Assembly (NCBI GenBank): GCA_040880725.1
Contig: JBBDHV010000013.1
Span: forward strand, 1 to 38,451
Reading direction: 5' to 3'
Source: DATHWB01 sp040880725
GTDB taxonomy: Bacteria > Actinomycetota > Acidimicrobiia > Spongiisociales > ZC4RG35
Length of the DNA stretch: 38,451 nt
Under the pieces are notes generated by a model. It was not told the DNA's origin. It saw nothing but the letters and a program-made list of their open reading frames with translations, and did no database searches. This document shows, piece after piece, positions 1 to 7,412 of this stretch (the stretch's first letter is position 1; each line of letters opens with the position of its first letter). Position numbers and translations under genes: made by a program.

Positions 1-695
1 GTCGACCAGTGGCGGTCCGTCGCCGCGAGGATCCATTCCGAGTCGCGGGCCTCGATGGCAGAGAGCATCTCGCGGTGGGTCCGAATGACCAGGTCGCGGT
101 CCTCGTGGTACAGCCCGTATTCGTGCAGGGCCACCGCGATCGCCGACAGGATCTGGTGCTGATAGAGCGCCAGCATCTCACTCCGGGCAGCCCTGCCGAC
201 CTGGTAGTGGAACCGATGGTCAAATCGGAGAAACGAGGCGTCCGGGCGTTCGGCAGCGATCTCGAGACTCTCTATCGACTCACGCATGTCCGCGAAGTCC
301 TCCTTCGTCGCCCGTTCCGCGGCGAGAAGTCCGAGCATGGTCTCGATCGGACGCCGGGCCTCGACCAACTCGGTCAGGTCTGCGCGCCGCCACCCTCGGG
401 GTAGCAGGAGCTCGGCAGGCACATCGTCGGTGACGACGGTCACTCCGCCCTGCACGCCGCGCTTGGAAGCAACGACACCGTGGTCCCGCAACAAGCGAAC
501 AGCCTCCCCCACCACCGGCTTGCTCACGCCGGTGGTCTCCGCCAAGTCCTCAATGGTTGGAAGCCGGTCACCGGAGCGCAGGAGTCCCGATCGTATGGCG
601 TACACCAACTGCCCAACGACATCTTCGTGGGCGCGGGTGGGATCGATCTTGTACAGCCGGAGCGAACCGGGTGCGGTTCGAGTCGTCTCAGGCAT
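1..695 (-). CDS. FadR/GntR-family transcriptional regulator with FCD domain (C-terminus cut by window edge)
   Basis: My own translation from the ATG at 695 gives 231 residues and is still open at base 1, so the C-terminus is missing. Residues about 20-90 form a GntR winged helix-turn-helix (RAHEDVVGQLVYAIRSG, then LPTIEDLAETTGVSK and GVVASKRGVQGGV). Residues about 105-231 match the all-helical FCD effector domain, and its usual metal ligands are visible: D159-x3-H163, H207 and H229. Such regulators typically repress catabolic operons and are released by a small carboxylic acid; that is family knowledge. The gene lies 63 bases downstream of the PPOX gene on the same strand, so it may end the dehydrogenase-peptidase-dehydratase operon and control it. 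Candidate operators are the motifs at 5402-5423, 8562-8570, 9735-9746 and 20260-20272, which is inference. Confidence 0.88.
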   Translation of the reverse strand, partial: MPETTRTAPGSLRLYKIDPTRAHEDVVGQLVYAIRSGLLRSGDRLPTIEDLAETTGVSKPVVGEAVRLLRDHGVVASKRGVQGGVTVVTDDVPAELLLPRGWRRADLTELVEARRPIETMLGLLAAERATKEDFADMRESIESLEIAAERPDASFLRFDHRFHYQVGRAARSEMLALYQHQILSAIAVALHEYGLYHEDRDLVIRTHREMLSAIEARDSEWILAATDRHWS

Positions 696-758
696 CGGAA
701 CTCTTCTCGGAATCGGAGCAGCGGACGATCACCGATGGTACCGGTGGGTGTGTACGCA

Positions 759-1181
759 TCAGGTTCGTGTCTCCGGTTCGAGCCGACGAGGGATCAGGCG
801 GTCGGGAACCACCTCGATCAGGACCCTGTCGTTGGTCCGAAAAATCCTCTCCATGTGGGCGTCGGTGTCCGCGGCATCGTCGTAGTACTTGGCGACCAGA
901 TCCCGCGTGCGCGCCCGAACGTCTCCGTCGTCGAGCGTGGCCTGTCCGTAGGCGACCACCATCTGCCCCGATCCGGGTTCTTCCACGCAGAGTGAACAGC
1001 GGGGATCGCGCAGCAGGTTCTGCCATTTTGCCGTGGTGGGAACGGTCGAGACGAGGAAGGACGAGCCGTCCCAGAGGTACCAGACAACCGAGGCCTGCGG
1101 GGATCCGTCCTTACGGATCGTGCCGAGCGTGAGAGTGGGACGCTCCTCGAGGAAGCGGTGCACCGCCGGGATCACATTCAT
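759..1181 (-). CDS. PPOX-class (pyridoxamine 5'-phosphate oxidase fold) flavin/F420-dependent protein
   Basis: A 140-residue split beta-barrel protein. Residues about 15-60 carry the family pattern LTLGTIRKDGSPQASVVWY followed by a strand and the segment TTAKWQNLLRDPRCSL, which in relatives contacts the cofactor phosphate. I start it at ATG 1181 because that ATG overlaps the stop of the upstream dehydratase (ATGA at 1178-1181), indicating translational coupling; the frame stays open upstream but only as antisense to the dehydratase. Members bind FMN, F420 or heme and the sequence does not decide which. Within the operon it may perform a reduction in the same pathway or handle a reactive intermediate. 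No signal peptide is visible, so it is cytosolic. Family assignment is firm; substrate is unknown. Confidence 0.85.
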   Translation of the reverse strand: MNVIPAVHRFLEERPTLTLGTIRKDGSPQASVVWYLWDGSSFLVSTVPTTAKWQNLLRDPRCSLCVEEPGSGQMVVAYGQATLDDGDVRARTRDLVAKYYDDAADTDAHMERIFRTNDRVLIEVVPDRLIPRRLEPETRT

Positions 1182-2320
1182 CCGCTCGATCCCCGCAGAT
1201 GCTCGACAGCATTGGCCCGCAGGAACTCCTCGTCCACATCCACGCCCCACCCCGGCCCGCTCGGGACGTCGATCCAACCGTCGACCATCCGCAGCGGTTC
1301 GCGCAGGCACCGCTCCCGATTCGGATTCTCGTCGATTCCGTACTCCAGCAGGGGATCCGGCACGGACGGAGAGCGAGTCGAATCCGCCAACGTGGCGACG
1401 ATCTGCAGCGACGCCGCGATGCCAATCGCGTTGTTGGAGGCATGCGGGACAGTGGTGGCGCCGTGCAGCACCGCGAGATCGGCGATGGCCAACGCGTCGC
1501 CGACACCCCCGCAGATCACAGGATCCGGCTGGATGACGTCCACCGCACCACGTGCGAGAAGGCGCAGCGCATCGACCCGGCTCAGTGATCCCTCTCCTCC
1601 GGCCAGGGCGATGTCGAGGGTCGCCGTCAGTCGGTCGTACCCGACGTACCCGCCCCTTTGCTCCATCGGTTCCTCGTACCACCGGAACCGCAACTCCTCC
1701 AGGACCCGACCCATGCGGATGGCGTCCGGCAGGGAATAGGCCGCGTTCCCGTCGGCCATCAGTTCGAAGCCGGAGGGTGCGCGGTCTCGAAGTTCGGCGA
1801 GCAACGGCGCTTCGTGAGCGATCGGATCTCGACCGACGCGGAGCTTGAGAGCAGTGAAGCCCGCTTCGAGGGCCCGTTCCAGTTCGCGCGGCCATGTGAC
1901 GGCAGGATCTTCGTCTTCAACGTAGCCCCCGCTGGCGGCGTACGGCCGCACACGGGTGCGCATCGGTCCGCCGTACATCTCCGAGACGGACAATCCCAAC
2001 TGCCGTGCTCGCAGTTCCTCGAGCGCCAGGGCAACGGCCGACGAGGCGAACCCGCCACCGGCGAGTCCCCCACCCATCCATCGGGTCTCGCGGAGCAGTT
2101 CCCGCAACGAACCCTCCCGACCGACCAGCGCCCGGCAGACCGACTCGATGGTCTGGAGAGCCCCGGGAGTCCGGTACGTCTCACCCCAACCAACCGCACC
2201 ACTCTCGTCCTGCAGGCGAACGAGCACATAGGCATGCTCGCTGCTGCAGGCGATGGATGGTCCCGTGCGGGGGGACAGGAAATGGGTGACGACGAAGCAC
2301 TCGAAGTCAGCGACGTTCAC
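1178..2320 (-). CDS. Enolase-superfamily (mandelate racemase/muconate lactonizing group) sugar-acid dehydratase-like enzyme
   Basis: A 380-residue protein of normal length for the superfamily. The N-terminal capping domain spans about 1-125 and the barrel about 126-365. Three metal ligands are placed as expected: D190 (MADGNAAY), E216 or E217 (WYEEPME) and E243 (AGGEGS). The second-strand base motif is K159-L-R161 and a catalytic-type His is H293 in VPHASNN, a layout typical of mandelate racemase-subgroup acid-sugar dehydratases, though they usually have K-x-K; the Arg is a deviation. The reaction would be proton abstraction alpha to a carboxylate with loss of water, giving a 2-keto-3-deoxy acid. 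It overlaps the peptidase stop by ATGA (2317-2320) and the PPOX start (1178-1181). A racemase or cycloisomerase role is possible. Family certain, substrate unknown. Confidence 0.9.
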   Translation of the reverse strand: MNVADFECFVVTHFLSPRTGPSIACSSEHAYVLVRLQDESGAVGWGETYRTPGALQTIESVCRALVGREGSLRELLRETRWMGGGLAGGGFASSAVALALEELRARQLGLSVSEMYGGPMRTRVRPYAASGGYVEDEDPAVTWPRELERALEAGFTALKLRVGRDPIAHEAPLLAELRDRAPSGFELMADGNAAYSLPDAIRMGRVLEELRFRWYEEPMEQRGGYVGYDRLTATLDIALAGGEGSLSRVDALRLLARGAVDVIQPDPVICGGVGDALAIADLAVLHGATTVPHASNNAIGIAASLQIVATLADSTRSPSVPDPLLEYGIDENPNRERCLREPLRMVDGWIDVPSGPGWGVDVDEEFLRANAVEHLRGSSG

Positions 2321-4266
2321 AGGCTGGTCTCCTCTCGACTCGGGGGCGGCGGAAGGGTTCCGTCGGTTGGTTGGAGATGTTGGACGAGAAAGTCGTCGAG
2401 CGCCCGTGTGCGGTCCAGCCGCCGACTCAGCGCCCCGAACACGTTGAAGAAGTGTCCCTCGTCCGGTACCCGCAGGAACTCGACGTCCCGTCCGAGTCCG
2501 CGGAGAGCGGTGTAGACGGCCTCACCGTGGGCAACGGGACAGGTCGTGTCTGCCTCGCAATGAATGACGAACACCGGGGTCTTGACCCGGTCGATCCGGG
2601 TGATCACCGAACGCTGCCGGTAGATGTCCGGATTCTCCCACGGTGCGCCGGCCATCTCCGAGCGCCAGAACCGTCTCTCGATCACTCCCCGAGCGGACGA
2701 GAGGAAGTCGGCGATGGAGTTCTCCGTCACAGCTGCGGCAAAACGATCGGAGGACGCGACAGCCCAGGCAGCCATGTAGCCGCCGTAGCTCTCACCGATG
2801 ATGGCCACCCTGTCGCCGTCGAGATCGGCCCGGACGACAGCTTCGTCGACGAGCGCGAGGAGGTCTTCGAAGTCCCGGCCGCCCCAGTCACCCAGATTCC
2901 CGTCGGCGAACGCCTGTCCGTACCCGTGGCTCCCGCGCGGGTTCGCGCGCAACACCGCCATGCCCCGACCTGCGAGCCGTTGAGCGTCGAATGAGAAGCG
3001 CTCTCCGACGGCATAGTGGGGACCCCCGTGGACTTGGAGCACGAGCGGCGCACCAGGCGGAGTGTCGGGATGAACCGTGAGCCATCCCTCCACTTCCACG
3101 CCGTCGTCTGCCTGAGTGGAGATCCGCGTGGTGGGCGCAAGACCGAACTCGCCTGTGAGGCTTCCGATGTCCGACACCTGTCGCGACGCACCGGTCTCCG
3201 GGTTCAGGACCGAGACTTCGCCCGGGGTGACCGAGTCGGACCAGGAGTACGCCACGCCTGAACCCGCCACACTGAACTCCAGCACACACGGATCGTCAGG
3301 GAGCAGATCCTGCCAGTCGCCGGCGACGTCGAACCGGGCCAAACGGCTGCGACCGCCCTCGGCATAGATGGCCAGCACCGACCCGGAGTCGAGCCACTGC
3401 AGAGTCGGCGGGCCGATGGCTCGCTCATCGTCGCCCCGTACCGGCATCCCGATGCTGCGGTCCAGGTCGGGGGCGAGTCGACGCCGAGTGCGCGTGGCGA
3501 CATCGATCGTCCACAACTCCATGGCCGCCGAAGACGCATTGTCCCGGGACGCCGCCAGATAGGCGATCGTCGACCCGTCTGGGGACCAGGCCAACGACCG
3601 GAGCGGGGTGACCGGCGGAACGAGTTCCTCAGTGCGACCGCTGCGGACGTCATTGACCAACAGTGCGTTCGCGAGGCTGCGCTCCCGATCAACTCCCTGA
3701 TCGGTCACGAATGCAATTGCGTTCCCGTCGGGACTCCATCGCGCGGTTCCCACACCGTGGGTCTCGTCGAACAGGCGCATGCCTGGTCCGTCGAGCGGAA
3801 GCAACCACATCTCGCGTCGCGGCTCGTGCAGCCAGTCGAGCGCGGAACCGACGGTATACGGGCTGGCGGTCGTTCTGGACTCGGCGAGGCGAGAGACGAT
3901 CACGAGCAATCGATCACCGCGCGGATCCCAGTCGAACTCCACGGAGTCGCCCGGGAGTCCGGCGAGATCGATGATTTCCCCGTCGGATGATCGGTACGCG
4001 GTGGCCCATCGCGAGCCGCGCAGCGAAAGGTAAGCGAGGTGCTCGCCGTCGGGGGACCACCGCGGGCCCCGGGCACCGGCGCTGCGGTGCCGGATGCCGT
4101 CATCCGCGGCCACGACCAGTTCGTACGAGATGCGGTCGTCAGCCGAATCGGGGCCGGAGACGACGTACGCCACGGAACCCGTCGAAGGATGCATGGCGGG
4201 CTCCATCGCCCACCGGAGCCGGGCGAGATCCCCGACGTCCAGCCGACGCCGCAGCGACGTGCTCAC
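2317..4266 (-). CDS. S9-family prolyl oligopeptidase-type serine peptidase
   Basis: A 649-residue protein with an N-terminal beta-propeller built of WDP/WSPDG-type repeats (about residues 20-370) and a C-terminal alpha/beta hydrolase domain (about 390-635). The catalytic triad is visible: S493 in GESYGGYMAA, D573 in EADTTCPV and H605 in DEGHFF. The oxyanion segment VHGGPHY precedes the nucleophile. No signal peptide is seen, so it should act on short peptides or acyl-amino substrates in the cytoplasm. It resembles acylaminoacyl-peptidase or dipeptidyl-peptidase groups, which sequence reading alone does not separate. The start at 4266 overlaps the stop of the upstream MDR dehydrogenase (4263-4266), and its own stop overlaps the dehydratase. 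A peptidase within a sugar-acid-type catabolic operon supports an amide- or peptide-linked substrate (inference). Confidence 0.92.
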   Translation of the reverse strand: MSTSLRRRLDVGDLARLRWAMEPAMHPSTGSVAYVVSGPDSADDRISYELVVAADDGIRHRSAGARGPRWSPDGEHLAYLSLRGSRWATAYRSSDGEIIDLAGLPGDSVEFDWDPRGDRLLVIVSRLAESRTTASPYTVGSALDWLHEPRREMWLLPLDGPGMRLFDETHGVGTARWSPDGNAIAFVTDQGVDRERSLANALLVNDVRSGRTEELVPPVTPLRSLAWSPDGSTIAYLAASRDNASSAAMELWTIDVATRTRRRLAPDLDRSIGMPVRGDDERAIGPPTLQWLDSGSVLAIYAEGGRSRLARFDVAGDWQDLLPDDPCVLEFSVAGSGVAYSWSDSVTPGEVSVLNPETGASRQVSDIGSLTGEFGLAPTTRISTQADDGVEVEGWLTVHPDTPPGAPLVLQVHGGPHYAVGERFSFDAQRLAGRGMAVLRANPRGSHGYGQAFADGNLGDWGGRDFEDLLALVDEAVVRADLDGDRVAIIGESYGGYMAAWAVASSDRFAAAVTENSIADFLSSARGVIERRFWRSEMAGAPWENPDIYRQRSVITRIDRVKTPVFVIHCEADTTCPVAHGEAVYTALRGLGRDVEFLRVPDEGHFFNVFGALSRRLDRTRALDDFLVQHLQPTDGTLPPPPSREETSL

Positions 4267-5375
4267 CGTGTGGATCCGTACTGAAGCAACACCGTCGGCG
4301 GCCGGTTCGGACCGCGCAAGATGTCGTACGCCTCCGGTGCTCGCTCGATCGGAACTCGGTCGGTTGCGAGTGAGGCGACGTCGACCTCACCCCTGGCAAG
4401 CAGATCGAGGAAGTAGCCCTGGTTGCGGTTCTCCGTCCAACGAGCAAGCCCGATCGGATAGTCGACGTTGCCTTCCTCGTACACGGGGTCGTACCGGCCG
4501 AGACCGTAGCCCACAGCGGGGTGGAGGGAGACGCGGTTGGCGAAGAAGCGGCCCCTGTCGATGTCCCAGCCGAACAGGCCGAGCCCGACGACTCGCCCCC
4601 GCTGACGGGACATGTCGAAGGAGAGGTTGAGCGGCTCGCTGGATTCGGCCTTGATGCCCAGCACGACGGCGTCCGCCCCGTAGCCGTCGGTCAGGCGTTT
4701 GACCTCGGCGACCACGTCCACGGCTGTCGGATCGAGGACGTGTTCGACCCCGAGTTGACGCGCCAACTCCCGACGAGCCGGGTCGATGTCGATCCCGATC
4801 ATCCGCAAGCCCGACGCCCTGCCGATCTGAGCTCCGAGTAGACCCAGTAGTCCGAGGCCGTACTGCACCACGGTCTCTCCGAAGTGGCAGTCGGTCTCCC
4901 GGAGACCGGCGATGGCGATCGAACCCAGGGTGACGAACGCCGCCTGGTCGAGCGTCACTGCGGGAGGGACCTTCGCCACCAGGTGACGGGGCACTGCGAC
5001 CAGTTCGGCGTGGTGGGCGCACTGGGATCCTGAGCAGGCCACGAGATCGCCGGGGGCGATGTCGACCACCTGGTCGTCGACGGCCACGACTTCACCCGCG
5101 AGGCTGTATCCGATGGCGATGTGATCGGGGTCCGAGGGCTTCGGCATCGGATGATCGAGCTTGACGGGGGTGCGGGTCTTGGGCCACGACGGCGGCACCG
5201 CCGGGTACTCGTGAACACCGAAGTCCTCGTCTGCCGATCCGTCGATCAGCCACATCTCGGTACCGACACTGATTGCAGAGAACGCAGGTCGTACCAGGAC
5301 TTCACCGCGACGGAGGACCGGCTCGGGCACTTCGCGCACCACTGCCTCCCCCTGGTGGGCGAACACACGCTTCAT
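4263..5375 (-). CDS. MDR-superfamily (zinc alcohol dehydrogenase-like) oxidoreductase, copy 1
   Basis: The protein has 370 residues, exactly like its paralogue at 8607-9719, and the first 180 residues align without a gap. A GroES-like domain (about 1-150) is followed by a Rossmann domain with G173-L-G-L-L-G178. The usual catalytic zinc ligands are absent: the Cys of the CGxC motif is replaced by S-x-G-T-E (residue 40 is Glu) and the GHE motif by G-Y-S-L-A-G (89-94). The four structural-zinc cysteines are also missing. BchC and the MDR half of bidomain oxidoreductases have a similar GTE pattern. The start at ATG 5375 has GGAGG 9 bases upstream; the open frame extends further but lacks support. 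It is first in a four-gene coupled operon. It probably oxidises a hydroxyl group of a pathway intermediate with NAD(P). Confidence 0.88.
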   Translation of the reverse strand: MKRVFAHQGEAVVREVPEPVLRRGEVLVRPAFSAISVGTEMWLIDGSADEDFGVHEYPAVPPSWPKTRTPVKLDHPMPKPSDPDHIAIGYSLAGEVVAVDDQVVDIAPGDLVACSGSQCAHHAELVAVPRHLVAKVPPAVTLDQAAFVTLGSIAIAGLRETDCHFGETVVQYGLGLLGLLGAQIGRASGLRMIGIDIDPARRELARQLGVEHVLDPTAVDVVAEVKRLTDGYGADAVVLGIKAESSEPLNLSFDMSRQRGRVVGLGLFGWDIDRGRFFANRVSLHPAVGYGLGRYDPVYEEGNVDYPIGLARWTENRNQGYFLDLLARGEVDVASLATDRVPIERAPEAYDILRGPNRPPTVLLQYGSTR

Positions 5376-5401
5376 GTCAGCTGACCTCCGCTCGAATTTG
5401 C

Positions 5402-5423
5402 ATTGTTCAACGTCTTTGTCTTG
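5402..5423. promoter_or_regulatory. Candidate operator in the divergent control region (site A)
   Basis: In the 5376-5548 gap between divergent operons, an AT-rich stretch contains ATTGTTCAA (5402-5410) followed by GTCTTTGTCTTG (5412-5423). The first 9-mer recurs exactly, in reverse orientation, at 8562-8570; the second recurs with one change at 9735-9746. It lies 26 bases upstream of the MDR start and just downstream of a possible minus-strand -10 hexamer TAGCAT (5434-5429), where a repressor would block transcription. Operator function is inferred. Confidence 0.4.
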
Positions 5424-5499
5424 ATCGGATGCTAGCCACACCAACCCGGCCTTGGCGGGGACCGAGCCGCGCGGCTCTGCGAATGATCGGCGAAAGACG

Positions 5500-5528
5500 T
5501 TGACACGCCGCCGTGGCCTTGGGATGCT
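5500..5528 (+). promoter_or_regulatory. Sigma-70-type promoter for the 5.5-7.4 kb operon
   Basis: A perfect -35 TTGACA (5500-5505) is separated by 17 bases from a weak -10 GATGCT (5523-5528). This predicts a transcript start near 5535, a few bases before a GGAGG at 5539-5543. If correct, the GTG at 5513 lies inside the promoter and cannot be the start codon of the following gene. Confidence 0.45.
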
Positions 5529-6157
5529 CGCTCCCCACGGAGGTTCCACTGACGTCTGAGCTGTTCTTGCATCCCGGTGAAGTCGTGCATTCGATGGATC
5601 ACCTCGTGCTCGACATCGAGTCGGACGGTTCAGCGTCCGCGTACTTCACCATCTACTCGCTGGGGCACATGCGCGATGTCGGCGCGGGGCGGGTGGCCTT
5701 GCTGCGAATCGTCACAGGAGGCGGAGTGCTCGACCGTTGTTTCAGCGAGACCCCCGAGTTGGGACGCCGCATGCAGCACCGTCTTCGTGCCATCCGGGCC
5801 GATGGAGGGCCTGCCCCTGAGGTCGGAACAACCGGTCCACCGATCCGCGCATCGATCCGCCGACTGCAAGGATCCGACGACGAGGAGCGCTGGGTCGTGG
5901 AATCCCCCGAGCACGCGGTCACGGTCACCTGGGGCGCCCCCGAGCCGCCCTTCTGGGTATCGGCCCCGGCAGGCACCTTCCACCCCACCCGCGACTATGT
6001 CACGACGATGATCAGCTACAGGCAGGCAACTCTGGTCGTCGACGACGAACAGATATCGGGTGAGCCGTACGACCACGCCGGCTGGCAGCAGCGGCTGGGG
6101 AAGCCGTTCAGTTCCTGTCATGTCGCGCTCGCCGAAACCGCGATCGAGGCGGTATGA
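5513..6157 (+). CDS. Protein of unknown function, coupled to the amidohydrolase
   Basis: The coordinates give the longest frame, 214 residues from GTG 5513. The true start is probably 12-24 codons later, because the GTG falls inside the promoter at 5500-5528 and a GGAGG lies at 5539-5543; candidates are CTG 5549, TTG 5567 and GTG 5585. I do not recognise the family. The protein has no signal peptide or membrane segment, and alternating polar/hydrophobic strands suggest a beta-rich fold (for example HSMDHLVLDIESDG, AYFTIYS, ERWVVESPEHAVTVTW and QATLVVDDEQI). A central stretch of Gly/Pro looks like a linker. Its stop overlaps the amidohydrolase start (ATGA, 6154-6157), so both are made together and may act on the same compound. 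It could be a lipocalin-like binding or isomerase domain, but this is a guess. Confidence 0.72.
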   Translation: MALGCSLPTEVPLTSELFLHPGEVVHSMDHLVLDIESDGSASAYFTIYSLGHMRDVGAGRVALLRIVTGGGVLDRCFSETPELGRRMQHRLRAIRADGGPAPEVGTTGPPIRASIRRLQGSDDEERWVVESPEHAVTVTWGAPEPPFWVSAPAGTFHPTRDYVTTMISYRQATLVVDDEQISGEPYDHAGWQQRLGKPFSSCHVALAETAIEAV

Positions 6158-7374
6158 GCGAGGGACTTGTCCTCGTCGGCGCTCGGGTGGTCGATTCCCG
6201 CGGCGTGGTCACCGAGCATGCCGACGTGCGAGCGGAAGGCGGCACGATCACTGCGGTTGGTGCCGTCGAGCCGCACCCGAACGATCGGATCGTCGACGTC
6301 ACGGGACGGACGGTGTGTCCGGGCCTCATGAACGCCCATGTCCACGTGTGTCTGGATGCCGGCACCGACCCCGAGCGAGCCTTTCACGCAGAAACGGATG
6401 TCGAAACCGCGTTGCGGTCCCTTCCCCGGTTGGCCCAGACCCTTGCCAGGGGTGTCACCACGGTGCGTGACCTGGGGGGCAAGCACGAGGTCACCCTGGC
6501 CTTGGCACGTCTCGCCGCCGAGGGGATCATCTCCGCCCCCCGGATCCTGGCCGCCGGACGGGTGGTGACCATGTCCGGCGGTCACGGGCATTGGATGGGG
6601 ATCGAGATTGACGGCCCCGACGAAGCCCGACGAGCGACTCGGCGCATGCTGGCGGCGGGCGCGGCGGTGATCAAGGTGATGGCGACCGCGGGGATGATGA
6701 CTTCAGGGCAGCGAGCGGGCGCCGCCCAGCTGACCACCGAAGAGATGGCGGCGTGCGTCGAGGAGGCACACAAGGCCGGAATACCAGTGGCGGCGCACGT
6801 CGAGGGCCGCGACGGAGCGTCGAACGCTCTTCAGGCGGGAGTCGACTCGATCGAGCATGGCCACGGCCTGGACGACGAACTCCTGCAGGTGATGGCAGCG
6901 AGAGGCACGACCTTGGTGCCGACGATCGCCTGTGACCGCGCCATCGTCGGGAGAGGGACGGAGGCGGGGATCCCGCAGTTCATCGTCGACGACTGCGCCC
7001 GGCTGGCCCCCAGCCTCGAGGTGGCTCTGCGACGAGCGATCGAGATCGGAGTCCCGATCGCCGCCGGAAACGACGGTGGAGCGCCCCTCACCCACCCGGG
7101 CGACATCGTCGACGAGTTGGAGATCTACGTCGAGCTGGGGATGTCTCCGCTCGCCGCCCTGGCGTCCGCCACGATCAACACCGCCCGCCTGCTCGGCCTC
7201 GCGAAGACCGGCCTCGTGACAGCCGGCCATGACGCCGATCTGATCGTGGTGGACGGCGATCCAGTGACGTCTGTCGCCGCCCTCCGTCGTCCCGAACTCG
7301 TGGTCACCCACGGCCGGGTCGTCGTAACCGGCCGGCCGGACGCCCCGCGGCCACTCCTGGAGGACGGCTCCTAG
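6154..7374 (+). CDS. Metal-dependent amidohydrolase (imidazolonepropionase/prolidase-like group)
   Basis: A 406-residue amidohydrolase-superfamily protein. The binuclear metal site can be read completely: H62-V-H64 after the signature CPGLMNAHVHV, the bridging carboxylated lysine K174 (AVIKVMATAG), H215 (VAAHVEG), H235 (SIEHGHG) and D307 (AGNDGG). The N- and C-terminal strands form the usual small beta-sandwich (GLVLVGARVVDS and DADLIVVDGDP). Relatives hydrolyse cyclic amides, Xaa-Pro or Xaa-Arg dipeptides, or N-acyl bonds, so the pocket fits an amide-containing substrate. Its ATG overlaps the stop of the unknown upstream protein, and there is no signal peptide, so it is cytosolic. Two hairpins follow the stop immediately. 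Family is certain; the substrate is not. Confidence 0.93.
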   Translation: MSEGLVLVGARVVDSRGVVTEHADVRAEGGTITAVGAVEPHPNDRIVDVTGRTVCPGLMNAHVHVCLDAGTDPERAFHAETDVETALRSLPRLAQTLARGVTTVRDLGGKHEVTLALARLAAEGIISAPRILAAGRVVTMSGGHGHWMGIEIDGPDEARRATRRMLAAGAAVIKVMATAGMMTSGQRAGAAQLTTEEMAACVEEAHKAGIPVAAHVEGRDGASNALQAGVDSIEHGHGLDDELLQVMAARGTTLVPTIACDRAIVGRGTEAGIPQFIVDDCARLAPSLEVALRRAIEIGVPIAAGNDGGAPLTHPGDIVDELEIYVELGMSPLAALASATINTARLLGLAKTGLVTAGHDADLIVVDGDPVTSVAALRRPELVVTHGRVVVTGRPDAPRPLLEDGS

Positions 7375-7409
7375 CCGAACGTGTCGTTCGGCGCTCCGCC
7401 GACGGAGCG
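7375..7409. terminator. Two tandem hairpins between convergent genes
   Basis: Directly after the amidohydrolase stop there are two perfect inverted repeats: CCGAAC/GTTCGG with a 5-base loop (7375-7391) and CGCTCCG/CGGAGCG with a 4-base loop (7392-7409). The convergent oxidoreductase gene ends at 7413. No clear T-run follows on either strand, so termination would rely on stem stability. Confidence 0.6.
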
Positions 7410-7412
7410 GCC

